Shown: positions 46,787 through 60,068 of the stretch, piece by piece
Layout: each line of letters starts with the position of its first letter
Position numbering within the stretch: position 1 is the stretch's first letter
Assembly: GCA_005281725.1 (NCBI GenBank)
Contig: SSBO01000007.1
Coordinates: 2,486,402-2,550,401 of the forward strand
DNA from: Wuchereria bancrofti
Taxonomy: Eukaryota; Nematoda; Chromadorea; Rhabditida; Onchocercidae
Direction: 5' to 3'
DNA: 64,000 nucleotides
Notes under the pieces: generated by a model
What the model was told of the DNA's origin: nothing
The model's input: the letters and a program-made list of their open reading frames with translations, nothing else
The model's database searches: none
Translations under genes and position numbers: made by a program

Positions 46787-49700
46787 ATGGGAAGTTTTGG
46801 TGAAGGATTAACAAGTCCCGAAGTGGAAATTGCTGAAGGAGGAGTTATCGTAGACAGTAAAACGTTAGTTCTTTAATATTTGAAACAAATAGTAACTCAA
46901 AGTTTATGATTTAGTTTAAAGAAAGAAAATGACTGATTCATTATGGAATAGTAGCTAATTTGTAATTTCAGGCGTTTTGCCGATTTGAAAGCAATGTTAG
47001 ACAGTTCGAAGGATAATTTGAAAATGGATGCTATGAAACGAATCATAAATGTAAGCTTGTGTAATGAAAAGCTGTAATGTGAGGAGTGATGAATTGTTAG
47101 TGTTTGTTAAATTTTTATTTCAGCATAAAATACGCTTACTAATACAACTAGATAAGGTCTTAATGTATATTTCTCCTTCTATAGGGTAGAAGAAAATAGA
47201 TTTTGCCAGTTAACTTTTTGTCAGTTAAAGTTAAAAACTAAGCCGAGAGATTAAGTTTTATAATCATGAAAGCTATATTTGATTGAATGAGGTATTTATT
47301 GTTTAGCTGGTAGCGAAAGGGCGTGATGTGTCGGAACTTTTTCCCGCGGTTGTTAAGAATGTTGCTGCTAAAAATCTTGAGGTTTGTTGAGTTTGAATAT
47401 AAATTTGGTTGTAAATATATTTCTTAAATTGCGTGGAATCTGCATGTTGTTTGGATAAGTCGAAGTTCTTCCAGCTAAAGAAATTGGTTTTCGTTTATCT
47501 GGTGAGATACGCCGAAGAGCAGCAAGATTTAGCACTTCTTTCAATCAGCACTTTTCAACGCGCCTTAAAAGTAAGTTTAAACTTTGGAAAATGAATATCT
47601 TCAGAATATACTGGATAACTTCGAAATCATGGACATTTCATTCCATTAATTTTTTTATTTCCTTTCAGGATCCTAATCAACTTATTCGGGCAAGCGCCTT
47701 ACGTGTTCTATCGAGCATTCGAGTACCTATGATTGCTCCAGTAATGTTGTTGGCTATACGTGAATCAGTTCGTGACATGTCTGCTTATGTTCGGAAAGTA
47801 AGAAATTTTAACACGATTCTTTTGCAGAGCATTTCTCTTCTTCTGAGTACCTCTTGTTTTAATTTTGTTAGCCGCTCATTCCAATCGTTTTAGGTAGCTG
47901 CGCATGCAATACCGAAATTATATTCACTTGAAGAAAATTTACAGCCGGAACTGATCGAGTGTATTGATTATCTTCTCGGCGATAAACGTACTCTTGTACT
48001 CGGTAGTGCGGTATATGCTTTTGAGGAAACTTGTCCGGATCGATTTGACTTACTTCATAGACATTACCGAACTTTGTGTAAGGTACTTCTCCCATGACTT
48101 AAAGAATGCAGGGAATACATCAAGTGAAATTTGTTTCATTTTGTTACATGTTCATGAAAAATTAAGAACATATAAACCTGGAATATTTACGCCGTTTAAG
48201 CATCATGAACATCCTGAATTTATTGTCTTGCGAAGTGCACTCAGACATATTCTTCTATATGTGAAGTTTATCTCACAAATAAAATTTAGGCCATAGTGGA
48301 TGTGGATGAGTGGGGACAAGTGGTGATGATTGGATTGTTGACTCGTTATGCACGCAGTCAGTTTGTTACGCCAACAGAAGCAGTTGATCCAGATCTTACA
48401 CTTTTGCTTTCGTCGTGTCGTCCATTGCTACAAAGCCGAAACTATGCTGTAGTTATGGCTGTCGCCCAGTTATTTTATCACTGCGCACCATCCTCACAAC
48501 TACCAATTATCTCACGCGCGCTCGTCCGGCTATTACGTGGCCCGCGTGAAGTACAGAGTGTTGTACTTGTCAACATAGCAACAATTTGCGCAACCAATCC
48601 GGTACTTGGACGACCTGATTTTGCTATAAGCAATGTACGATTAACAAAAATATTTATGTAGAAATGTACATGCTAGACAGGTGATATATGTCAGGTAGCA
48701 CGGACAATTTTTTTGGTTTTTCTAAATCCTTGTTTTTCCTCTTCAATTTTTGTTTCACGCTTGGTATACCTTCAACTTGTTCTTTTTTAGTTTGCTTTTA
48801 AATTCCTACGAGTTTCCATTATTTTCATTTCAAAATTCTTGCATCATTTTTAGAAACGTCATCAGTTCGGGAAATTTAGTTTTTTCACGTCAGATTGTCC
48901 CGTACTACGAGAATTTTGAGGACAAGTAATAAACCGCATGCTCTATATGTCATAGTTTTATGTTTTTTCTCTTTTCTGATAACCGCATAGTATAGTAAAT
49001 GCTTTATGTTCATGTCATTGTGATTTAAGCGCTAAAGTTAGCCATTTATTTCGCTTATACATGGAGTGCTTAAGGATCTAGCAGATCACATTCCACTTTG
49101 GTATAGGAAGAAAAAAAATACTTCCTGGTTAACCATTATAGATAAATTAAATTTACTGCTTAAAAGATGTAGCAGATTAATGTTAGTTTCAAGTTTTTTT
49201 CTGAAATTTTTTTTTCCAGTCCTAAATGCATTCCTTTTTTCCGTGTTATGGTTAACTACTTGTTTCACTTCCTTGCAGAATATGTTCGAATCATTTCTGA
49301 AAAGCTTTTTCATACGTCCAGCGGAACCAAAGCATATCAAATTGTTGAAGCTGCAAGTGTTGACCTCATTGGTTTCAGAAACAAATGTTCAGCTGGTTCT
49401 TCGTGAATTACAGGTATAAAATGGTTTGCAAATTTTTTCGAATCTCCGGTCATACTCCATTCTTGAGAATAATCTGAGTACGTTCTGCAAGATAATGAAT
49501 GATATCCACTGATATTTAAAATTATTCAGATTTAGTATCTAAATATATTAAGTTTTACTTGCCTGAAATTTTAGACCTACGTTGGCATAGCAGAAATAGC
49601 AGATGCTGCGGTAGAAGCAATAGGACAGTGTGCTATTCGTGTTAGTTCTGTTGCTGACTCGTGTCTCTCTGGACTGGTATCCCTAATTGCTTCATCAAAC

Positions 49701-52700
49701 GAGAATATTGTTTCCGCTTCTGTCGTTGTTTTGAAAAGGTCTTTCATTTTTTATTCATGGCTGATAACAGACCAATCTAAATGTAACTTGTATTCTGTTG
49801 AAAGATTTAGTACCTAAATATATTAAGTTTTACTATTCTGTTGAAAGGAAGTCTCTATGTGACGAAAACTCTAAAATTTCTGCAGAACAATTGAAGAAAT
49901 TACTGTGAAGTAGAAACTAGTGGTATATGATCATTTCAGTTATTAATATATGAATGCTTTTTTTCATCCCATGTCGTTACATTTCCATATAGTTTAAATT
50001 AAGGTTTTTGCAGACTACTGCACACGAATCCGCCTTTACAATTACTTACACGTGTACTTCGTCTTATTAATTCTGTCAAAACACCGCAAGCTCGGGCATG
50101 TGTGATTTGGCTTGTTGCTACACATGTTGATAAAGTAAGTGCATCCAATAAAATTTCCGTGAAAACTGATTTGGCAATTTCTTTAGCTTTATAATTTTGA
50201 GTGAATTTAAATTGGATATTTATTAAAAATGGTCGTAAAACTACAGATCTGGGAATATGTAAGATTAGTAGAGCTTCCACTTTGCTAGTGCAGAGGAATA
50301 ATTTAAGAAATTTGCAATGAAATGGATTTTGTCGCGATAGTTAAAACCTTGTTGATCGGAGTAACAAAGGGCATTCGTCCACTGCAACACTTTTAGCATG
50401 TAAGCTCTTGACACCCTTCAAAAAAACACGCCGATTATATACTGAAGTTCAGATTTCTAAAAAATTTATTGCATTTTCTAGGTTCCAACTCTAGCACCAG
50501 ATGTCTTACGCAAAATGGTTAAAAGTTTTACACATGAAGATGAGATGGTAAAGTTACAAATAGTAAATTTGGCAGCAAAACTGTGGTTTACAAATCATCA
50601 GAAATGTGAACTACTAGTGCGGCATGTAATGCAGTTGGCTCGGTTCGACCAAAATTACGATGTTCGGGACAGATGTCGATTTTTGCGAAATCTGCTGTTC
50701 AGCAATAATAAATTATCTACATTTGCTAGTGAAATATTTATTACTGAGAAACCATCGCCAACTACACAGAGCACTTTCAAAGGCTAGATTAAGTTTTAAA
50801 TAAACTTATATAACTTTAAGTTGAAGTTTTTCCATGGGTAGTGGAAAAGTATTGAAAATGGAGTAGTAGTCTAGCTAATGATCTGCAAATTTCCTTATGT
50901 TTAAAAATAATTCGAAAGATATCTGGATGACTAATCATATAATTATTTACAACATATAAACTTTGGCAAGGTAGAGAACTTTCATTAGATTTTGCTGCCG
51001 TTTGGTAAAGAATATTTGTTTACAGTAGTGAGTCTCATTTTGAATATTATCACCTGTTTTTGGTTCGTATGTTTCTTCAAACACTAAAAAGAGGTGAGGA
51101 GGAAGGAAGGTCCTCAGTTAAAATGGTAAAAGGAAGGGAAGAAGGAAATAATATTCCTTTTGTTTATTCAGATAATTTTGGGTATAATTCTAGACCGCGA
51201 GCAATTCCAGTTAGGGAGTCTATCACACTTCCTCAACCAGCGTTGTAGGCGATATCGTGATTTACCACAATTTCCGGAAATTGCACCTGATCCATCCATG
51301 CGAAATACAAATCAACTGGAAGAAATTAGTAATGATATGCGAGTTATTGGTGGAATCGAAGACGATGAAAGTGAAGAGGACGATTTTTATTCGGATGATG
51401 AAGAACAGAGTGAAAAAGAAGAAAGTGATGAGGATGAGGTATATAGTTGTTTGCCACATAGGAGGAGTTCAAAAAGAAGGAAATATAGGGTGGACATGGA
51501 TTTAAGATAGTGTTAATTTGAATTGTTTGTGGACATCGATAAATAATTACCTGTCAGTTTGTGATCGTTGGGATGGTGGGTTTGAATCGAAAATTTTTCA
51601 GGACGAGGATGAAAGTGATGGGGAGAAAAATGAAATCGAAGATAACGAAGAAGACAGAGAGGAATGTAAAAGTAGTGAAAGCAAAGAAGATCGAGTTGTC
51701 GCAATAGCTGAGTCTGAAAAAATGTAAGTTGTGTAAGTATGAAGTTAATTTGTGCGGGAAAAGATATGAAATGTGTTTTTTGTCGTGTTTATGCTACTCA
51801 TAGAGCTTAGATTTTCATTCAGTTTAACTTCAGTGACAAATTTTGCATTTTTCAGGTCTGAAAATCTTGATCTTTTGCTGGATTTAAATTTTGAGCTAAC
51901 ACCGATTCTTGCTAACAACTCTGTCGTAGGACCGAAACTGGTGAACACATCGTTTATGCCACTCATGAATCATACAGTCTGGTCTACTGGGATCAGTATT
52001 GATACTTGTTTTCCGCGTGAGACATCACCAATTTTGTCGTCGATGTGTGCTGTTTTATTTAGGTTCACAAACAATTTGGGAACTGAATCTGCTGAAATCA
52101 CAGCATCTCCGAAGGTTAGTTCAATATTTATTTAGAACAATATTTGTTTTTCCTCAGAAGTACTTAGGTTTCTACCACTAAAGTTCGAACTTTACATTTT
52201 AATTTTCTGGTAATTTCAATTATAATATGTTCTGGATATTTAAAATTTATGGAATGTGATACCAGCGAGTGATTCAGCTCATCTAACACTCATGATACAA
52301 CTTCATACAGGTTCCGCATAAAATAAACCCGTTATTACGTAGTAATAAATTTATCCTCTCACCACTAATTTTCCGGAAAATTTCATTATCCTTCAACAAA
52401 CATTTTTTGAAGGTTACTTGTTATAATCAAATTTACGAGCCTGGACCTTCTTTCTTTCCGGTTACCTTTTTTCTTCAATAATTTATGAAATATTTTTCAG
52501 ATCTTAGGCCAAGTGTCAACTAGTGACCAAATTAAGGTGGGCAGATTATCACCCGGTGAAAATGTAATTAAGAAAGTCTACATTGATTTTGGTGATAGCA
52601 AACGAGCATCTGAATGGGTTATCAGCGCGCGAGATGCCAACGAAGTGACAATCACCATTGAAGCTCCAATGGGCGAACAGATTGAACCGATAATTATGAC

Positions 52701-53169
52701 AGAAGAACAGTTTATAAACGGAATCTTACGTTTGAGTGGGATGAACGAACACTGCGGAAATCTGAAAGAGCCTTTGAGGCCGGAAGAGTTATATACTGTT
52801 GCAAATTGCACCAATGTCAACGGTTCCGAGGTTCGTTTCTCAAAATTAAAGTGGGTACGAAATCGCTTGAAGTTCTGAATATTTAGACTAGGTTAGCCAA
52901 CAGCGTAGTGTGCTACCTTACTTTTCTGTTCGGTGTTTTTTGAATGGTGGTTTTGTTCAGTTACAAACGTTTTCTTATAATCTGAAAACGGGTTCTTAAT
53001 TTAAAACTTCTTGCTCTAGGCTCATTTCTGTGCGCAGACGCTATCCAAAAAACAACAGGTACTAATTGCTCTGGAATCAAAACAAGTCCACGTACACTGT
53101 GAGAACATTGTGCTTGGCTCACTGCTTTGCACTGATATTGTCAAGAAGTCTTTGGAGCTGAATTCTTGA
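46787..53169 (+). CDS. apb-3: AP-3 adaptor complex subunit beta
   Basis: Sixteen exons: 46787-46863, 46972-47050, 47307-47381, 47475-47570, 47669-47797, 47894-48082, 48290-48601, 49279-49413, 49575-49738, 50014-50134, 50482-50782, 51194-51438, 51602-51723, 51856-52114, 52501-52830, 53020-53169 (TGA); 927 residues. The adaptin trunk (about 25-560) shows [58 protein letters not shown] and [20 protein letters not shown]. An acidic Ser/Glu/Asp hinge (about 605-680) follows [15 protein letters not shown], then the AP-3 beta C-terminal domain. AP-3 sorts cargo to lysosome-related organelles (gut granules in worms). Exon 11 to 12 requires a GC donor. Exon 7 could instead end at 48634 (donor GTACGATT), adding 11 residues. 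Confidence 0.95.
49529..49833 (+). repeat. Local 30-bp duplication in AP-3 beta
   Basis: GATTTAGTATCTAAATATAT plus ten more bases at 49529-49558 recurs at 49804-49833 with one change. The first copy lies before exon 9 and the second after it, in intron 9, and a further short direct repeat TATTCTGTTGAAAG brackets the second copy. Confidence 0.8.
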
Positions 53170-53782
53170 GAAATAAATGTTACTGATTTTTTTTTACTTT
53201 TATTTACTCAAACAACTGTCCTTCCCTTTACAAGTGGAAGACGAAAACAGAGTTTTACCATGAGCCAGATAACTACACAGTTACTTTCGCGAAAAGCTGT
53301 TTTCGTGGAGATATTTTGCATGCAGCGTGGAGGAATATTCGTATCATTAGACATTTTTATATCTTTTCGATTAGCAAAAGCTGTCGGTGCCCTTTAGAAA
53401 TAGCTTAGTGGTAGGGTTAATATGTTATCATTTGTAATATTGTTATTAGTTTAAAATTATCCATTTTATGCTTCATACTATAAACTACAAGGTAAGTATT
53501 GAACAAATAAAGCACTCAACTTCGCAGTAACACCTCATTCCTCAAAACTTTTCTAGATTTATACTGCGGTCGCCTGAATTAAATCAAACTATGCCTCAGA
53601 AAACAGTCTAGAAAGAAGACTGCGTTTAACTCTAGTCTGACTTTGTAAAGAATCATGGGAGGTGTGACATATGTTGGAGGCTTTTGTATCTGTATATATA
53701 CATACAAATACCAACATTGAAATGCACTACTTTCATTATATATATATATATATACATACATAAATTAATATATATTAAATTA

Positions 53783-54510
53783 AGCCACTAACCCAGGTGT
53801 CTTAAGGCTAGCTCGGATATGGTGGAAACTTCTCGTAGTAAAAGGGCAAAAGCTCATTTCATCTTGATTTCCAGTAGAAATATAAACTACGAAAGCCTTT
53901 CCAACTTCTTAGCAAGAGATGTCAGAAAATGCTGCAGAATAAAAAGAACCTGTGATATAGTGATCTTTGGGTGTCGCTGTCTCTATCATTGCAAAAAAAA
54001 TTTACCAAATGTTGAATTATCCACCCACCAATAGGGAGGAATATGGGCTAGTTTATATCATGCTGAAATAGGTTAGTTTTGTTATTTACAAGAAACAGTG
54101 GAAGGAAAATACCGAATTACAAAATGCCTGATTGTTCAAGTTCTTCCCAATCTTTTCTAGAAGGTAATGCAAATAATACTTTTGTGACAGTTGCCGCGGT
54201 AGTAATTCTGTATAAGGGGAATTGCAGGTGCAGGCATTTGGTTTATGTGCTTGGCCAAGAGGTTAGTGGTGCAAAGGTATCAGCTGAGAGATTGTGACTG
54301 AGCACCTCTAAGTCAGAGTCTCACCCAGATAAAGCAGCGATAAATGTGCTACCGTTGTGTAGCTATGGCCGCGTTGTGTCGTTATTAGAGCTAATATTTC
54401 GTTATATACCCGTGCTGCTTAATGGAACGGTTAAGTGGTGAAAACCGGATTGCTCTGGCACAACATGGGCACTGCTACTGTGATTTGTTAAGACTTATTC
54501 TCTGACTAGA
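53783..54510 (+). pseudogene. Degenerate 28S (LSU) rRNA 3'-region fragment
   Basis: Over about 700 bp conserved LSU rRNA blocks occur in the right order and spacing: GGTGTCTTAAGG (near 53795), AAGGGCAAAAGCTC (53842-53855), GTGTCG then CTATCATTGC (near 53970), CACCCACCAATAGGGA (54022-54037), AGGTTAGTTTTG (about 54070), CATTTGGTTTATGTGCTTGG (near 54235), CACCTCTAAGTCAGAGTC (54303-54320) and TACCCGTGCTGCTTAA (near 54407). Differences from my recollection of eukaryotic LSU are mostly transitions and small indels. The sarcin-ricin loop is ruined: TGTATAAGGGGAAT at 54209-54222 instead of AGTACGAGAGGAAC. So it is not a working rRNA gene. It is flanked 5' by a TA repeat at 53737-53754. The 3' limit is approximate. 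Confidence 0.88.
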
Positions 54511-55421
54511 CGGTTTCCCTTTTTTGCTAGTAAACGGTCTGCAGTAGCAGTAAACATCTTTAAATGAATTCCTAAGCATTTCTCACATATTATTTCTTCA
54601 CTTCCTTCTCTGGTCTTGAGAAGTCCTATTGTATGCTAGAGAAGACACGTATGTACTCCCCCGAGATTTTCGAGAATTTTTATCACACAAAAAAGGAAGA
54701 TTTGATAACATATTCTTGCAGAAACCTAGAATTTAAGTACTTTCTTCCATCACTACATATTACATCTGTCTGCATTATTATCCCAAGTGATACATGAACT
54801 AAATCATGTCTGGTTCATTACCAAATCTTCCTTTTCCATTTACAAAAATGTCTTTTATATGGGCACAAAATCGTCTAGGGCATATAAATGTTAGAGGAAA
54901 GAAAGACTTGATAACATGCGTGACACATAATTAGGTATAGAAAATTTAGATATGACTTGAAAATTATTAACAGAACAATTCAAAAAGTGCGTGAAAGATT
55001 CTGTTTGAAAAGTGACATTTCACATACACTCATTCAGTTTGATGAACTCCAGAAACACTATATATTATGAAAAAAGCAAAACAAAAGTTACATTTCAAAT
55101 TGAGAATTTCAATTGCTATTATTTCGTCAGTCAGTTTATGCATCCGTGAAATGTATTCTCAGGAATTTCAAATATTCATAAGAGCACTATATTTTTAATT
55201 CCATTCGATAGAAACATGTTCTTAAACTTTTGTTATTAGGATTCAAAAACTTCCGTCTTCCTCACCTACCGAGTCACTTCGAATCTATCTAAAACAATAA
55301 AAAACCATCACACCATGAACAGATATCAGACAACAATTCACTAACATAATAAACAGGTACCATCTTTGCTCATCAGTTAACAAATAAGAAAATGCATAGA
55401 CCTTCGAAAGCACGAGAAACA
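54511..55421. other. Intergenic 3' of PIG-L gene
   Basis: About 900 bp of AT-rich DNA between the rRNA fragment and the PIG-L stop. I see no further feature. Confidence 0.5.
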
Positions 55422-56493
55422 TCAACAGTGAAGATACGATTTCTTCTTAAGTACAGGATATCTTGGTTGTGCATGTATCCTCTTCAGTGTATTAATGAGA
55501 ACATAACGGCTGAACAGCATATATAGACACCGAAACCACACCAACTGAGAACGATGTGCCCATATAGCTCGCCAGGCGGTGATGTACAATAGTGGTGAAG
55601 AGATATACAGAAATGTAGAGTGGAAGGAACTGATAAGAGCATCCAGAAGTACCACATACTTCCTCCAGATCGATACACTTTCCAATACAAAAATCTAGAA
55701 AAAATGTTGTCACATAGCGGTATTTTTTTATTACCTTACTATCATCTGGAATGGACAACCTAACCAATCAACGAAATGCGTTCTCCTGCAAAAAAAGGTT
55801 CAAATCACTCAAGTAAGATAATTTTTCCCCCAAACAGGAATAGTGAATGCTAGTATAATTCCTTCTTAACTTTAAGTACTCTCAAGTATTTCTAAAATTC
55901 CAGGTGACATAGACTTATATCATGTTTTATTTAGATTGTATCTGCTCCAATAAACCGTCATTTGATCCCAAGAATAAAAGAATTACCTGTACTCCAGCTG
56001 GAATCAAACCATTTGTATAAAGATACTGTAGCGCTCGAAAGCATCCAATATGATTGGGATGAGCACTAACACCACCTTCATCAAAGGTGATTACTAAGTC
56101 CACATCCAGCATTTGCATATGTCTCAAGATGACCTTGGCCAACTCTTCTTTAGACCACTGGATGAATCCATCTTGGAAATTATCATAGTTCAGAATAGTC
56201 AGATTATCAAGTGATAATCCATGAACAATGAAAGCGCTAGCCAACTCGTATTTACGTTTTACACCCAGACCATTGGAATTACCCGTAGAAATGCAAAGCA
56301 TATAAATATTTGATCCAGAAAGTCGCAAGCCATGAAGAGTCGGAGTAAAAAACATCGTTTCATCGTCAGGATGAGCAATAACTAGCAATGCCCGCTGACA
56401 TCTTGGTAAACTCCGTCGTTTTGCGCGATCAAATAATAGCGAAAGCAATAATAAAATTGTAAGGATGCAGAAACCAAAAAATGCAAGGATCAT
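55422..56493 (-). CDS. GlcNAc-PI de-N-acetylase (PIG-L)
   Basis: Two exons in transcript order: 56493-55987 and 55694-55422 (TGA); 259 residues, the normal length. An N-terminal hydrophobic helix (about 2-20) anchors it in the ER membrane. The zinc-binding motif AHPDDE is at residues 40-45 and the later SAHPNH at about 146-151; between them lie TGNSNGLGVKRKYEL and VDLVITFDEGG. Exon 2 gives FVLESVSIWRKYVVLLD and HRSQLVWFRCLYMLFSRYV, which match the PIG-L C-terminus. It removes the acetyl group from GlcNAc-PI, the second step of GPI-anchor synthesis. Two overlapping frames in exon 2 are shadows. Confidence 0.93.
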
Positions 56494-57475
56494 TCAATTC
56501 GAATTCGAAGATCTTTAATTTTCTTCTGTGGAACTATTTGCCGTTTCAAGAATCTGAAACAGAAAAAAAAAACTTGACTTAAAAATCAAAGATTTCCACG
56601 GGATTTGACCGAACACTTTATCGTAATGATGAATAATAACAGCTGCTCAATATCGAAACAAGGCGCAGTACATTCTAAGATCTTAGCCAAGATAAGGAAA
56701 AGTCATCTGTTAACCAGTTAAAACCAAATAATCCTAAACGCCAATAACCTAAACTATATGCTAACTGTAGACGAATGCGTCACAAACTTCATATAGGATG
56801 TCTCAGTGTTTGGCAATGTACCATCATGGAAGTGTTTGACGGACAGAAAAATCTAAATATCAGTTATCTGCATAATGCATTGTACAAACTTATAAGTGAG
56901 ATTTCGCCAACAGAAACGAAGTACAAAAGCTCAGGCTTCCAAGCAGCTTCGTTGTCGTTATATAACTAGATGGGGAGTTCGTAATGTGGCATGATTTGAA
57001 AAAGATAAGCGAATATGAGTATCTAGGTTAAAATTTGGATTCTAATTCGAAAAACTGCGGACATCTGAATGCAAATCTTTCCAGAAAAGAAATCTTTTTT
57101 GATGACAACACTAAAAAAATAAAATTTTGGGAGATCTAAATATTTCTAAAACTGATATTCAATACTACTGCACTTCTCGGAAATACTGAAAGCATTACTA
57201 CCAACTTCTAGATCTACCCAGACTCAACCATATTCTCTTTCCATCATCATGATCGGGTGTAATCATGGCAAGATGATGACAATACTGAAAGAGAGACGGA
57301 TAAGAGGATCTGCGCTTCAATGACACAAAAACCACTGAGGACCAAAACAGCAACTCAACCGCAGAACATGCTATGCATATGAGGTCGTATAACCTTGTTG
57401 ACATGCTTTTATCCTTGTGTACCTCCCTGCGTTTCTTTTTCCTTGTCCCCTTTTCTCTGACTACCTAACTGATTT
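56494..57475. other. Intergenic between TMEM242-like and PIG-L genes
   Basis: About 1 kb separating two minus-strand genes. AT-rich and without a supported feature; it should hold the TMEM242-like 3' UTR and the PIG-L promoter. Confidence 0.45.
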
Positions 57476-58016
57476 TCATTTATGTGCAATGGAAAAAGTC
57501 GTACTGGCTTCTTCATCCTAAAAATGGTATGGGCTTTGGGATTACAAAAGCCTTGTCCAACACATCTGACGAGCAGTACAAAAATCTGTGCTGGCATTAA
57601 CAAGTTAATAATAATAACAAAAATAATAACAATTAAACATTATTCCAGAAAATACCTCAGAAAACGTAGTGACACTTTCTCCTCTGTTAATACGGAAACG
57701 GTCGCCGCACAAACTGACCATCTTCTGGCCAAACTGTTGCGGAGAATCAACTCGGAGTGCTGCGGATACAGATACAATAAATAAACCAACACCGGATACC
57801 GACAAAATCGTTGCGATACCGAGTGCACGTACTCCAAGTGCAAATCCACTCCGAATGCTTCTCAATTGTTGACCTTTAGTGTGCTGGTATGAGGATCGTA
57901 AAGCACAGCCAAAAAATGATCCGAGTGCAAATGCGCTCACTGAAACAATTTCTAGTACATGGAGGCAAAAAATAGTAAGTCACCATTTCCTCCCAGTAGG
58001 GCTACGAAAGCAATTT
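57476..58016 (-). CDS. TMEM242-like mitochondrial membrane protein, first exon unresolved
   Basis: Three consecutive exons in transcript order: 58016-57984, 57939-57656, 57517-57476 (TGA). They read IAFVALLGGN, then VSAFALGSFFGCALRSSYQ, SGFALGVRALGIATILSVSG, VGLFIVSVSAALRVDSPQQF and a short acidic end DEEASTTFSIAHK. Two hydrophobic helices and the RALG...G-V-G-L pattern resemble vertebrate TMEM242 (UPF0463), reported as an assembly factor for the ATP synthase and complex I. The first exon must end in phase 1; a candidate ATG frame on the minus strand starts at about 59191 (MENAVTEVTIV) with a weak donor, but I am not confident. Family call is moderate. Confidence 0.6.
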
Positions 58017-60068
58017 CTGATGACAAATAAATGAATAAATAAATAAGTATATAACACCAAGTCTAACATCTTGGTGGCAGAACAACTTATGTTCAAGGAT
58101 TTCAATTAGTTACAGCAGTCATGATTGTTTGACAGATGTTCCGTCACTGAAATAACTGAATGAAACATGACGCAGGCGGCTACTTACTTCGCGAAGAAAG
58201 TATGACCGAAAACGGATTTCCCTCCCCACTTTTTTTCTTTTTTGCTACTCCGAATTTATTAAAAACAAAGTCGATAAGCAACAAAGCAATTAATCAAGAC
58301 ACCTGAAAAAATGACATAAAATCTTGCGCGAGAATAGACAAAGAACCGATATGCCACAATTCTCAGAACCTTTTCTACTTGCTGTTTATGAGGACAAATG
58401 TCTAATAAGAGTTTTGGAGCAATTGCTGAGAAAATGGATATATTACTTTTCGACTAAACCACATGAAACTTTTATCTAGTGTTAGCACAAAGCAGATGTA
58501 GATTATGTAATTGATTAATATAATTAGCCCAAATCTCAGAGCTTCAGTTAAAAAAAAAGGAAAAAAAATAAAAAATTGACGTTAGCGGTGGGATTAAATC
58601 AACACTTATATACTAAAGCAAAATTCGGAAGTCACTCCAGGAAGAGCCAAATACTTCGAGTATGAAAGAAAAATAAAATGTATCTCGCAGTACTTTATTC
58701 TACGGTATGACTTTACTCAACATATACTAAAAAAACAACGTAATCCCTGTGCGATGCACTCAATAATCATAGGAATGATGAACTCATAAGCGACTATCTA
58801 ATCATTTTGAAGAAGATAATAATGAGGTGAAAGAAGGAAACAACTAGTTAACTAAAGGCAACTAAAGTCAGTGAACATAAGTTTTTTAAGGAAACATTAA
58901 TTCCATGACAAACCACATAGTGCTACTGTAGCTTCGCATTAAACATTGTCATACAGAGGAATAAGTCACCAATCCATTCCAATAGCCTAACCGTTAATCA
59001 AACTATAAACAGTTGTATCACAGTGCTTCCCATTACAAGCCTCTTTTAACCATCAATAAAGTTAAAACAACCTACAAAATTTAATTTTTGTTGGTGTAAG
59101 GATGAAATTCGCAAAATATGTTTCAAAATTCTTTAAAGATTTGCTCTCCGACACGCCACTAACAATAGTCACTTCTGTAACTGCATTCTCCATGCAAGGT
59201 GACGTTTTTGGAACAAGTTTGAAGAAAGCGCTCAATAACGACACTTTTCAACCTGCAACTTCAAGTAAATAAAAGGTAAAGAAATGAGTGCATGTCATCA
59301 GGCTGCAATTTACGCAAGTTTTTAAAAGTGTAGCATGAAGAACGCAAATGACGGGAAAGTTGGTAATTCAGAAGGAACCAGAATACATGACAAATTAATC
59401 AGTTTCATTAGAATATACATGGCACCTAAAGTTAGTTTTCGCCTTCCGAAATATTTCGCGTTAAAAGAATATCAAAACACTAGACGTGTTAGAAGGTACT
59501 CCAGCAACGACATATACAGTGCATAATACCACTGATATTCATTTAAACGTTGTGTTGCTTCACAATGTATGAAAAAAGAAAAATTAATCATAGATGTACG
59601 TAATTATTTAATTTTCTTCTCAACAAAGACGTGTCGCCATATCTGAACCACGTGTACCTGTCTCTCAAATTATCGTCCACACTGTCACTGCAATCCAATA
59701 CACTGCATTACTTTGACATACAACTTATCTCAGTGAAAAAAACTGGTATCTCAGATCCCACCAATTCTTCACACAACCTTCAATTCGAAAAAAATTGGTC
59801 CTAAACTTTGAAAGTAGGCTTATAGTCTAGTGACCCTTAAGGTCCCACTCCTACCGTAACGTACAGGATGATACTTTACACCGTCTCACATAATTCGAAT
59901 GCACGTTGTCCGAATTGGCGGTTCGTTGGTTTTTTGAGCAAGTGGGTTAAGTCTGTTGCTCGTGATGGTGATGGGTGATTAGCGGTGACAGTGAATGGTC
60001 GCTTTGCTTTTCCCACTGTTGCACTTGAATTCGTGAGTTGAAGGAAGTGTAGTTAAATTTTATGGTTA
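58017..60068. other. Head-to-head region of TMEM242-like and TopBP1 genes
   Basis: Two kilobases that should contain the TMEM242-like first exon and the TopBP1 promoter. AT-rich, with frames at 59062-59244 (-) and 59335-59526 (+) that lack family or splice support. Confidence 0.4.

Noticed and set aside
53819..54297. Two plus-strand frames of ~70 codons
   Set aside because: They lie wholly inside the rRNA-like fragment.
55484..55767. Alternative frames over PIG-L exon 2
   Set aside because: Only the HRSQLVWFRCLYMLFSRY frame joins in phase and matches PIG-L.
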